Origin: Gnetum montanum
Lineage: Eukaryota; Streptophyta; Gnetopsida; Gnetales; Gnetaceae
DNA length: 48,537 nucleotides
Assembly: GCA_015680685.1 (NCBI GenBank)
Contig: MNCI01001880.1
Location: 64,042-112,578 of the forward strand
Direction of reading: 5' to 3'
Positions 10,600 through 20,700 of the stretch are shown in pieces (the first letter of the stretch is position 1; every line of letters starts with the position of its first letter). The translations under genes and the position numbers were made by a program. The notes under the pieces were generated by a model that saw only the letters and a list, made by a program, of their open reading frames with translations, was not told the origin of the DNA and did no database searches.

Positions 10600-11527
10600 C
10601 TAGAGAATTGCCTTAAAAAACTATTGAGCATGCAATTGATATTTTTCCTAGTACACAACCTATTTCAAAGGCTCCTTATAGATTTTTCCAGTTCTAAATT
10701 AAGAGTATTGAAAGTACAGTTAGATCAACTATTGCAAGAAGGGATAGTTTGACCTAGTGTATCACCTTGGGGTGCATCAATCTTATTCATTAAAAAGAAA
10801 GATGGTACACTAAGATTATGCATCAATTATAGGGCATTCAAGAAAGTGATGATTAAAAATACTTGTCCTTTACCTAGAATCAATGATTTTTTTAACCAAT
10901 TTATGGGTGCATGTTATTTTTCAAAGGATGATTTAAAATAAGGTTAATAAAAAATAATGATTAAGGAGAAATATATTGAAAGAACTACTTTCAAAATTAG
11001 GTATGGATTATAAGAATTTGTTGTGATGCCATTTGGATTAAGTAATGCAGCTATAACATTCATGGCTTTAATGAAAAATATTTTTCATGAATATCATAAT
11101 TAGTTTGTTATAGTATTTATGAATGATATACTTGTTTATTCTAAGTCAAGAGAATAACATATTGAACATTTGAAAATTACAATATAAATTCTTAAAGAGC
11201 ATTAGTTAAAAGCTAAATTAAGTACATGCAAATTCTTTAATGAAAAAGTCTTTTACTTGGGCCACATAGTTTCTAAGAAAGGATTACAAGTAAATCCAAC
11301 AAAAATTAGTGCAATTTGGGATTGTCCTGAATTAAAAGATTCCATAACAGTTCACATTTTTCTAGGCTTAGTAGGTATTCATTGACATTTTATTAAAGAT
11401 TATTCTACTTTAGTAGCCCCATTGATTGACCTTGTGTAGGAAAAGCATGTATTCAAGTTTGATGAAAAATGTAGGAAATCTTTCCTCAGATTAAAGATTC
11501 TACTCACAATGGCACCTATTCTAAGTG
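10600..11527 (+). pseudogene. Element A reverse transcriptase, interrupted by element B
   Basis: Conserved RT blocks appear in order. They are L-L-Q-E-G-I-V...P-S-V-S-P-W-G-A (the P-S-x-S-P-W block, 10728-10775), [14 protein letters not shown] (10790-10830), C-P-L-P-R-I (10864), Y-F-S-K-D-D-L (10915), and V-M-P-F-G-L-S-N-A (11023). Next come F-M-N-D-I-L-V-Y-S (11116) and F-Y-L-G-H-I-V-S-K-K-G-L (11250). In the Y/F-x-D-D active site the first Asp is Asn. Stops lie where Gln, Arg or Trp are expected. The reading ends in A-P-I-L-S-V, and exactly there the LTR of element B begins. The missing RNase H continues at 29588, so this is a split gene caused by a nested insertion. Confidence 0.9.
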
Positions 11528-12121
11528 TGACGTCTGAAAACGTCAATGGCTGGAATACCAAGAGGTCATCGGGCACACAACCTAACCCCGAGTTCATGGG
11601 AGGGCCATGCTGGGGAAAATAGAAATGGGATGCCCTGAATAGTCTGGCCGATCAAACAGAGACTTACAAGGTGTAACAATAACCATTTGCAAAAGCCTAA
11701 GAATAGTATCATGAGTAAAAAAAATGTGTTAGTGGTAGAAAGCATAGGAAATTATGCTAAAATTTGAAACCAATGCTGAAGGAAAGTGAAATGAGAGCTC
11801 AAGTGAAGAAATGCATCACTCCAAGATCAGGGAATGTAGCTCTTGATTAAATAGTATGTAGAACTGGTACGCAGTGTTAGATAGGCACAGCAAGGTAGCA
11901 TGGTAGTGTGGTCACAATCTCTGAGATGTGGTGGATGTGGTGCTAGTAGCTGCAAAAGGGGCTGAACCTATCGAGCTTATAGTTGTTACACTGTGTGGGT
12001 GTTGGGTCATGGTGCTCAAGTATGGGAGTGATGAAGATGCTAAGAGAACTCTAATGCTTGATGCTTAGACTGATTTTTCCAATCATCAACCAACCAACCA
12101 CTAAAATGCTAATTATAGGGG

Positions 12122-12129
12122 TATTTATA
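12122..12129 (-). promoter_or_regulatory. TATA box of element B left LTR
   Basis: TATAAATA on the minus strand, followed by CCCCTATAATTAGC. The equivalent box in the right LTR is identical. Confidence 0.6.
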
Positions 12130-12579
12130 GAGCTAGGGTTGATAAGAGATGTGGATTGAGTGCTACATGGCTTGGATCCCATGTAGCATGAATGTGAACA
12201 AGTTATGCTAACATGCTACACTCAAAGTGTCAAGCTCCAAGTGTCAAGCTCAATGGTGTCATGCTCTATAGGAAAGGAAGGAGAACAAAGAATCTGCCAA
12301 ATTGTGGCCACATTGCTTGGAATGCATGTGCCAAAGTCTGAGGGACTATAATGTACCTACAATTAATGCCAAAACAAATGCAACTTGAATCCTATGCTCT
12401 GGGACTATGTCTTCTCTCTCTTTCAAGTAGGGTCAAGTGTAGAGATAATTTTGGGGATCAATAGGAGGTGAAAAAGTAAAGCAAACTACTAATCTTGGAC
12501 ACCAAAGGAATGTAAAAGTTAAAATAATGATCAATGCCAAATTCTGAGAGCTTCTAGAGGCATTTAGAGGCATTTTCCA

Positions 12580-13265
12580 AGTGTCACACTATCTACACTG
12601 CATAGCATAGTAGAGTGTAGTGTGAACACTTAGAAAATTTTTGCAGGTTTTAGCTTGTCACGTTGTCTATGCTACATAGTGTACTAGAGCGTAACACCCA
12701 CATTTTGATGAATTTTTCCAAAATTTTCCATGTTTCTTTTTGGTAGCATGGGTGAAGTAAGACAGGTAGCCTCAAAAGTCAAAAAATTGTCAAATGCACC
12801 TTCCATGTCTAGATAGCTTGACAATCTTCTGGTCCAACACTTAGAAAAATTTCAGCCCTAAAACTTGTGCTACACTATCTACACTATGTAGTGTAGTAGA
12901 GCATAACAAGCCCAAAAGATAGAAAATTTGCTAACTTGTTTCTTCCATCTAGAGTATCTTTGACAACTCATAGCTTGGCACTTGGATGGACTGGCAACTA
13001 GGACATGTGTCAAGTTGGGCAGGCTGAAGAGTGTAGCAAGCTTCATGGCCTAGGAGATAGATAATTTGCCGAACTATTTAGTTCATCCTCTATGTCCCTT
13101 TGACTACTTTTGGCTTGACACTTGTGGAAACTAGACTTGGAAACATGTGCTATGTTGGTTGTGCTAGGGAGCGTAGTAGGTAGACTTAGAAAACGTTTCC
13201 CAAAATAGGACTCCTAGTGTGCTACATTGTTTACACTGCATAGCGTGACATTGGACTTATAAATG
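12580..13265. repeat. Palindrome-plus-spacer modules in the element B left U3
   Basis: Inverted pairs such as CACTATCTACACTGCATAGC with ATAGTAGAGTGTAGTG (12589-12620), a TGCTACATAGTG pair near 12670 and CACTATGTAGTGTAG near 12885 recur every 100-280 bases. They are joined to the spacer ACTTAGAAAATTTTTGCAG. The modules are upstream of the TATA box in element orientation. Confidence 0.6.
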
Positions 13266-13336
13266 TTTTACCCAAGTTTTAGCACTTAGAAAAATCTACT
13301 AGTGAATCATAGGAGCCCAAAATTAGTGGTGTTTTA

Positions 13337-13349
13337 CTTTCTCCTATTT
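13337..13349 (-). other. Polypurine tract of element B
   Basis: The minus strand reads AAATAGGAGAAAG immediately before the 3' LTR start (TAAAACACC, TGAAACACC in the other LTR). This is where plus-strand DNA synthesis is primed in LTR retrotransposons, and it fixes the element's orientation as minus. Confidence 0.75.
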
Positions 13350-13768
13350 GTCGAAATCTAGAGGACTAGCTCAAGAGACATCGACAAAGAATATAAAACA
13401 CCATGATGAACATGACACCAACCCGTTCATTAGTGCCCACTTGGATGATGCTTTTCTAGGCTTGAGAGTGCCAAGGAAATGAAGTATGATGAGGACTAGT
13501 TTAGGGAAATAGTTCAAGGAATGGAAAGGATAGCTGTGGGATGTCATGCGATGATGGCTTATTGTCATAGCATGCTCTCTCTTTGGAGTGCTTATAAGGG
13601 ATTCATCATGTGCAGGTGTCCTACCATCTTGGATTTCAACCTCTTGTTAGAGTGCTTATGAGATGGTCAATCCAAGGCCAGACTGGTTATAAGATAGGAA
13701 CTATGCGATTTGACTTGGGCATGTAACTTGTTCCATTTTCTTTCTTTTTTTTGTTTTGTAACTTTTTT

Positions 13769-13809
<41 letters not shown>

Positions 13810-14850
13810 ACACATATATTTTTGAGCGAACTAGCTTAGAGGCAACTACATCGCATTTGTAGAATAGGAGTTTTCTCCTTAGGATGAGTTGTGTTACATT
13901 CATTTGCAGTTTTGACCAACCCACAAAGACTCCCCATGGGACAATTTGTGTTATGTTCGTCACGGGTTCTGTGGCTAACTATGAGAAAGGTTGCATGTTC
14001 ATTGGGGAAGCTTACAGGGGGTGAGGGGGATTGCAAGATCAAGAGGTAGAGGTTAGGTTAGCTGAGGGGATATTAGGAACATGCACTCTCAAGTAGCTAG
14101 GTGATCTAAAGCAGACACATCGGAATAATGTAGTGTCTTGACATCATAGTGAAATGAACCCTTGAATGATGCTACTTAGGCTTCATCCTACAAACACAAC
14201 ATAGAGAAAAAAACCATCATGTGAAATGAGGGTGAAGTCTTGCCTACCTAGGACATTACAAGGGCTATGAGTGCTACATTAGGTGCATGCAATGCCTAAG
14301 TAGGAAGGCTAGTATAGGTGTTAGTGTTGGTAGGTTGGAAAGCTCTAACAGCCACACTAGAACTAAGTACTTAAGAGGCTAGGAGCAATGGTGATGCAGG
14401 TGCACAGGCGTTCTCACCAAAGGCAGGAGTTAGGAAATCTAGCTACAAGGTGAGGAGCCATGATGTTGAATGCTCTTCTAGACTCTGAAAATGATGAGGG
14501 CTCAAGGATGACAGTGCTATGGCTAGGACATAGTACTTTTGGTACTCCAAAAAGAGGTGCTGATGATGAGAGCTACAACCAAGATGATTCGTGGTAGTGA
14601 CGGTAGCTCCGGAAGGTTAGCAAGATGATAAAAAACATCTCTGGAAGATTAGCAAGATGCTAGGGATGGTGATGTCACAAATGTCCCAGTTTTCCTTAAC
14701 AACATGAACTTTATTCTAGAACTAAAATGCCCCACCCTATCCTTCCCAAGAAGTGTGGGTAGGAAATGAAAGATTAGAAGTATTCTTGCTCACTTGTTCA
14801 TAGGACCATGTATGTTGGACTATAGGTGCTAAATTGCAAACCTAGTTTTA
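13350..14850. other. Element B 3' untranslated region
   Basis: Non-coding sequence between the integrase-side tandem repeats and the polypurine tract, with a (CT)n microsatellite at about 13772-13804. I see no conserved domain on either strand. Tat elements are known for long, fast-changing 3' regions. Confidence 0.5.
13772..13804. repeat. (CT)n microsatellite
   Basis: Uninterrupted CT dinucleotides, about 16 units, flanked by T-rich sequence. Confidence 0.9.
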
Positions 14851-14864
14851 AATCTTTGTAGACC

Positions 14865-15155
14865 AACAGTTGTGCTAGTTTAAGGTCCTAGCAGAATGTG
14901 ATCCAAATTTAAGGTCTAGGTAGACCATGATGTGCTTGTTTAAGGTCCCAGAAGACTGTTATGCTAGTTTGACATTGTAGTAGACAATGGTTGGCTAGTT
15001 TAAGATCATAGCGGACCATGTTATGGGTGCTAGTTTAATGTCATAGCCCAAGGACATTTTGTGCCAGTTTAATGTCATAGTAGCCATTCTATGCTAGCTT
15101 AATGTCATAGCAGATGTTCTGTGCTAATTTAAAGTCATAGTAGATAATCTACTTA
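14865..15155. repeat. Tandem repeats downstream of element B integrase
   Basis: Degenerate units of roughly 35-40 bp of the form GCTAGTTTAATGTCATAGCAGACCATTCTAT are repeated about seven times. The GCTAGTTTAAGGTC core recalls the 28-bp repeats at 22895-23245. Tandem repeats in the 3' region are a known trait of Tat elements. Confidence 0.7.
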
Positions 15156-15214
15156 CCTTTCTTTTATTGTTGATGAGATACTGCATGTTAGGTGTAGTAT
15201 GGATTCAGGTACAA

Positions 15215-16210
15215 GTGGTTAACAAGATTGGCAAACTCTTTGTCATCTAGATCAGAAAGCTTGAAGGCTCCATTTTCATATGCATTTGTAACCAAGAAAG
15301 GCCCTTCCTAGTTGGCTAAGAATTTATCTGTGAGACTACAGATGACCTTTAGGACTAGGTCCCCCTTCTTGATTGGGAGTTGATGTTGATTGTGGCGGTG
15401 CTTTTACCATTGCTTCTCTTGGCACCACTGAATTTGATCAGGTATTTGGATGTACTCTTTCTTCATAGAGTCGAGGTCGATGATTCTCAACTTTTTTTTT
15501 TGAGCTTCATCCATGAAACTTGAGAGGATCATGCAAAGCGATAAGACCTACAATTCTAGAGAAAACATTGTTTAAGATCCGTACACAAGACTATATGGCG
15601 TTTTACTTGTGGTAGTTCTACATGTTGTGTGGTAGGCCCAAAGTGCATAGAGTAATTTTTCATGCCATCATTGCTTGCTATTGTTAAGAATCTTCTTCAA
15701 GAGGTTGACAATGACCTTATTAGTAGCCTCCACTTGGTCATTTGCTTGAGGGTAGTATGGTGATGAAAAGGAATGTTTGATGCCAAAGTTTTTATAGAAG
15801 GCTTTGAGTTCTGCACTACTAAATTGTGGCCTATTGGCTATGACTATAGTCATGGGGAGACCAAATTGGATCACTATGTTGTCAAGAATGAATTTGCAAA
15901 CCTACTGAGATGTTGTCTTTCTAAGGGGGATAGCTTCTACCCACCTTTTGAAATGCTTGATTATGATAATAATGAAGCTATGTCCTATAAAAAACTTAGG
16001 TGTTATAGGCCCTATGATGTCCAACCCCCAATGTTGATATGGCCATGTGATTTGCGTAGTATGTAGTTTAGTGGGTGACACATGCCTTAGATTCCCATGC
16101 CACTAACACATAGGACATGTCTTGACCTTGGAGACGTAATTGTACTCCATGTAACACCAGTAGTAGCCTAGACACCTAATTTTTGTTACCATTGCCCTAG
16201 GAGCTATATG
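15215..16210 (-). pseudogene. Element B integrase
   Basis: Integrase inserts the cDNA into the host genome. On the minus strand the zinc-binding end is visible as R-H-V-L-C-V-S-G-M-G near 16110, where K-C-H-x-C-Q-x-x-G is usual. The catalytic core has I-Q-F-G-L-P-M-T-I-V-I-A-N-R-P-Q-F at about 15870-15820, then Y-Y-P-Q-A-N-D-Q-V-E-A-T-N-K at 15760-15715. The Glu of the D,D-35-E triad is kept, but the Asp of the usual S-D-N-G block is replaced (I-A-N-R). The C-terminal domain shows K-K-G-D-L-V-L-K-V and L-A-N-W-E-G-P-F-L-V at 15370-15290, and L-S-D-L-D-D-K-E at about 15260. These are characteristic of Tat/Athila integrases. Stops and frameshifts separate the blocks. Confidence 0.85.
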
Positions 16211-16299
16211 ACCCCCACATAGTCCCTCATGGACTTGGTTAACAATCTTTTGTGCTTCACTGCAACTAACAAAAGTTAATAGTATCCCATCATAGGATC

Positions 16300-16565
16300 T
16301 ATGACATAAGGCATTGTCACCTACAAGGATGTACTGTCATGATCATTTTTACACTGCATCCTTTTAGGCAAATGTTAAGTTTTGTGGGGGTTCTTCCTGT
16401 TGGAGGTATGCCTTGATGTCATCATACCATTGTTGGGCATGAGGTGTACTTATGGATGCAATACTTGTTGTGTGGATTATAGGTTCAATCCACTATTGAA
16501 GTAGGTAAAGCAAAGAACATATTTGTCGATACGCTTAAGGCTAAAGTAGCTAGTGTGTTAAGCAT
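16300..16565 (-). pseudogene. Element B second RNase H (aRH) tail and linker to integrase
   Basis: Minus-strand L-N-T-L-A-T-L-A-L-S (about 16562-16533) resembles the D-A-L-A-T-L-A block at the end of the additional RNase H carried by Tat elements. W-Y-D-D-I-K-A-Y-L-Q-Q-E-E-P-P at about 16427-16383 matches the W-x-x-x-I-x-x-Y-L linker before integrase. The upstream part is absent: the sequence passes directly from the RT block D-L-N to this tail. Confidence 0.6.
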
Positions 16566-17182
16566 ATCCCCCACATACGTTTAAGTCTTGGAAGTCTATG
16601 CAAATGCATATACCCCCAATTTTGTTGGGAACAACTACGATGTTTAAACCAAATTTGCATAGTCAAATAGCTAGATGAAACTAGCTTGGTAAAGTTTAGT
16701 GATTTCGTCAAGGATAGCCAATGCAATCTTAGGCTTGATTTTATGAGTCTTTTGTTTAATTGGTTTAACATGTAGATCTAAGATAATGTTATGTTGTATA
16801 TTATGTGGATCTAATACTGGCATGTCCTCATAAGACCATGAAAACACTTTGACATTGTCATTAAGGACTCTAGAGATATTCTATTGGACTTAAGGCTCTA
16901 GTAAAGAACTAAGCTTCAATGATTTTACCTCAAATTTACATGTTGTTACAGGGATTTCGATGAGGGGATCTTTAGTTATGTCACCTACATCTAAGTTTAG
17001 AGCTTGGACTAGATGTTCTAGGAAATCTAATGAAATTTCTAGGGATGCTATGTTGGTGTTAGAAGCAGGTGGCTTGAAGTCCAAAATTTTTGTGTTTATG
17101 TGTCTCATGAGTCTGCCATAAGGTCTAGTCAAGGCTAAAGGTGAACAAAGATTCTCATATGTGTTCATTTTCTCAAGAGATC
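16566..17182 (-). pseudogene. Element B reverse transcriptase N-terminal part, palm deleted
   Basis: The minus strand gives V-F-S-W-S-Y-E-D-M-P-V-L-D-P (about 16850-16810), then P-I-K-Q-K-T-H-K-I-K-P-K, L-Y-Q-A-S-F-I near 16680 and G-I-C-I-C-I-D-F-Q-D-L-N near 16590. This follows the start of Tat reverse transcriptases (A-W-S-Y-E-D-M-P-G-L, K-Q-K-x-R-R-x-x-P, V-C-V-D-Y-R-D-L-N). After D-L-N the catalytic palm with the Y-x-D-D box and the first RNase H are missing. A long open stretch upstream (17182-16890; P-P-A-S-N-T-N-I...L-I-E-I-P-V-T-T) begins right after a polypyrimidine-rich tract ending TTATAG, which has the form of a 3' splice site. Confidence 0.8.
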
Positions 17183-17215
17183 CTATAAGATAACAAAAAA
17201 AAATCAAGAAATACC
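17183..17215 (-). other. Candidate 3' splice site ahead of element B RT
   Basis: The minus strand has a T-rich run followed by TTATCTTATAG and then GATCTCTTGAGAAAATG. Ogre-type Tat elements are known to carry an intron between protease and RT, so an acceptor is expected at this place. It is a candidate from position and form only. Confidence 0.45.
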
Positions 17216-17469
17216 TATTTAATAAAGAAAAATGAAGCAACATGCATAAAATGAGGAGGGTAATGGTATAAAAATTAACTATGCAGTATTGAAAATAGTT
17301 TATTTTTTTGTGTTGTTTCACATGGCCTCGATGGCTCAAAAAATTGCCAATTTAAGGTCTTAGAGGATCGTAGACTATGCGTATGGTGTAAATCTAAGTA
17401 AAGCTTGAAAGGCTTGAAGCATGGGGTGAAGCTGAACATTCAATCGACAAGAAGAAAAAACATAGAAAA

Positions 17470-17640
17470 CTTTTTTTAAGTGTAAAAAGCTGAAAAAATT
17501 AGAAAATTTTTCTAACTCTAGGTGTTACACTGCATAGGACATGGGATGTTCCATGTTACATGCAGAACATGGGATGTTCCACATTACGAATGGGACATAG
17601 AGCATCCTGTGTTACACACGAGGCATAGGATGTCCTAGAA
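17470..17640. repeat. Palindromic motif cluster upstream of the antisense TATA box
   Basis: Repeats of GGACATGGGATGTTCCATGT and ACATGGGATGTTCCACATTA (self-complementary core GGGATGTTCC/ACATGGGATGT) follow the spacer-like TTAGAAAATTTTTCTAA (17492-17508), which is itself an inverted repeat. The layout copies that of the LTR U3 regions. Confidence 0.6.
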
Positions 17641-17668
17641 GGATGAGATGTCATTTGACCCTGGAGGG

Positions 17669-17676
17669 TATAAATA
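17669..17676 (+). promoter_or_regulatory. TATA box of the antisense unit in element B
   Basis: TATAAATA within GAGGGTATAAATAGGGG on the plus strand, opposite to gag-pol. About 70 bases downstream a frame opens with GTG-GCC-AAA-CCA-AAG. The same TATA octamer is used by the LTRs of E, B, C and G. TATAAATA can also be read backwards as TATTTATA, so direction rests on the downstream frame. Confidence 0.55.
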
Positions 17677-17739
17677 GGGGTTTACCCATGGTAAACCTAT
17701 CATTTTCCCCATTAGAGCTAATAGTCTTTTGAGCGTAGT

Positions 17740-20700
17740 GTGGCCAAACCAAAGCGTATCATCCATAGAGGATGATAGCAAAAGAGTAGAAGCTTGACAA
17801 CAAGGAAATAGAGTGTAGGAGTGAGTGTAGACACCCCAACCTTGCCAACATCAATGAGGGTGAGCGCACCCTGCAGTGTCTCCCTAGGGCATGCATTGAA
17901 GAGTATCAAGAGGCACCATCTGCTAGGTATGCCATCACATCCTATCCTCATGATTTCTTCCTTCATGTGATAGTGCTTTGAAGTCTTAGGGTTTTGGGGC
18001 ATCCTACCATGCATAGGGACTGTGGCTGCTATTGTTGTCATGGATGTTGCTGCCACTATCGTAGCTATACTATGGCCATTTTCATGACTAGGAAGGGCAT
18101 GTGCATCATGGGTCTTGCTTTTTTTTTGTTTCTTTTATTTTGAGAGTTTGATAGCGTCTTGTGTTGCAGCACCAGGCGAGGGTTTCGTCACAGGCTTCTA
18201 GGTGTTAAGCACCATAGGATGGGGGAAGGTTATCGTTGCATCCCACATGACAAGATAGGGCAAGGATTTCATTATGTCCCATGTGATGAGATGGGGCCAT
18301 GGTTTTAAACATATTTCTTAGCATAGCGGCATGTAGGGCATTTCAGGAGCTCTGCATCCCATGTCACATAACAGGGTTTTTTTTGTGTGTGTCCTGCACA
18401 GTGGGGTGGATTGTAAACGTCTAGGGTGTTCCTAAGAGCATATCCCAAAAGTTAGAAATTTCTTTTTGGAATTGCTACATTCTAAATTTAGAGAGTTTTA
18501 CATTTCAGTGTTGTCATGCTCTATGGGAGCATGACCGACACTTTGAAGTTTTTGTAATCTAGCATTGTCATGCTCCATAAGAGGGTGACCAAGACTTGGA
18601 GAAAATTTTTCAAATTTTGTACCACTATCATGCTCCCTGGGAGCATGAAAAGTTGAAAAATTTATGCAACTTTTTTTGTTGGATTGTGTAGTTGTCACAC
18701 TCCATGGGAGCATGACTGACAGTTAGAAAATTTTTGCACTTCTTAACTAGTTCTCCCATAGTCGTCATGCTCCCTAGGAGCATGACGAATACTTGGAAAA
18801 ATTTTGTGCAAAAAAGTGTTATTCTCTACAGACGTGTAACCAGTAGTTACAGAAATTTTGTTAAAAAAAGTATTACTCTTAGCGGAAGAATGAGAAACAC
18901 TTAGAAAAATTTTGTATAAAAAAGTGTTACACTCTGCGGAAGCATAACAAACACTTAGAAAAATTTTCAAAATTTTTTGTTTACTATTCCGTGCACTGTT
19001 TATCTATTACCTTTATTATTTTATTGCCCTTTTTATGATACTAACATTTTAATTTTTGTAATGTTGCAAGGTCTTGTTGAAACCTACCCTAGTAGTGATT
19101 GAAGTAGTTGGGATCTTGTGCTGTATGAGAAAACGTGTTCCTAATGTCCCTGCTCTTCATGCATGCATAGGATGTTAGGCGATCTAGTTTTAGGAGGGTG
19201 CAGAGGCATTTTTGAAGTTCCTACTTCGCAACTTCAGTGTGATGATGTGGTCACACTTGTTTGCTGAAATATCAGGTATCCTAGTTGAAGCGTTATTACC
19301 TAGGGAAAACTGAGGCATCTTAAAATTTACATTAGATGAACCTGCTGAAAGAAAAATGGAAAGGAGCTTAATTTAGCACCCAAAAGGTCTCAGACCCTTA
19401 TCTTAGATGTTGGATATGCCAGAGTTCAAGTGCTACCATAAATACAACACTTTGTTCGTTTCCTACCATGTGGGCATAGCCTTCCAGAACCCACTTGAAA
19501 CCATCTACTGTGTTGGAGGGTGAGTCCTATTGTGCTGATGGAAATTTTGTTTTGATTTTTTTGTATAACTTGGAATGCTTATTGCCTTTTTATCTATCAC
19601 TAGATTCTTGATCGATAAAGATGCCTATCATGATAGAGAAGGGGCATTAACCCTAGTCCAAACAACCCTACAAGAGTTCTCATCTGCTGAGAATATGTGT
19701 GCTATTTTCATAGGGAAACTTGGGATGAATATGTGAACTTATCCAACCAAGTACACCAAATCCTATGTGATTTGTAGGGATCTCAGGTGGTTAGATGGTG
19801 AGTGGACATCCCGCTAGATACCCATTATGGAGGAAGTTTTAGTTCAAGTACTGTCATTCCCCACACCATATGTGCCAGGTAAGTTGTCACCCATTATTTT
19901 TATTATTTTTGCACTCTTTTTATGTTCCCATCATGTTGTTGACTCTATTTTCTATTTACTACAATCACAATCAAGTCTAGTGAGGTCACAGTGATTATCT
20001 CAGGATGCACTAAGGAAAATCTTCATTTTAGGTATGGGAAAGTTGATGGCCTGCAGCATTGTTTATGCCACAAGGCCCCAAAAAGAATTACACAAAATGT
20101 TGAATAGGCTAGGCTCATGGACCTCTATTTGGCCATGAACCCAAGCATCCTGATAGCAAAAATGATTTCCCTTGTTAACTCTTTCATGGAAAGCACTGAT
20201 TACTTATGCATGCAAGTTCACAGCGTGTGGGTGGTTTTGGAGATCACAAATGATCTCTTTGTAGATCTCTTTGGTGTCCTCTTTGAAGGTTTACCTATAG
20301 GTGAAAAAACTAACAAAGACCTAAACTAGAGAGGGGGCATAGAGGAATGGCTAGAAACCAAGAAAAGCCACAAGGGCATCCCCATGAAGCAAGTGAAACT
20401 AGTGATGGCCCAACACATCTATCTCATATTTTAGGCTCATGCATTTCCCAAGATGCTTCCCCAAGGAAAGATTCTTAGGGTAGAGCAGGCTTGGGTTATG
20501 AGAGATGTGGTGGAGGAAGGGACATGATATAATTGGTCCAAATGCCTTGTTGAGTGCCTGTGAGCTGAAATCATCAAACTTCGTGGCAACCTCGAAGCAC
20601 ATTCTCATGTACATTTTGCCTTTTTTATAGCATGCTTATGCAGGTTCATGAAATTTTTGGTGGTTCATGAAAATGGGATATAGATGATGCAAGATCACAC

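Larger units (their letters stand above)
11528..13336 (-). mobile_element. Element B 3' LTR (left copy)
   Basis: This copy is 1809 bp with plus-strand edges TGACGTCTGAAAACGT and AGTGGTGTTTTA. The right copy at 27794-29587 is collinear throughout and similar in length. In the parts compared by eye the two differ mainly by C/T and G/A transitions. TATA box at 12122-12129 (minus). Palindrome modules lie between about 12580 and 13260. Confidence 0.88.

Noticed and set aside
18355-18975. CRISPR-like array of palindromic repeats
   Set aside because: Eukaryotic transposon context, degenerate repeats of unequal spacing, no cas genes. Better explained as U3-like palindrome modules.
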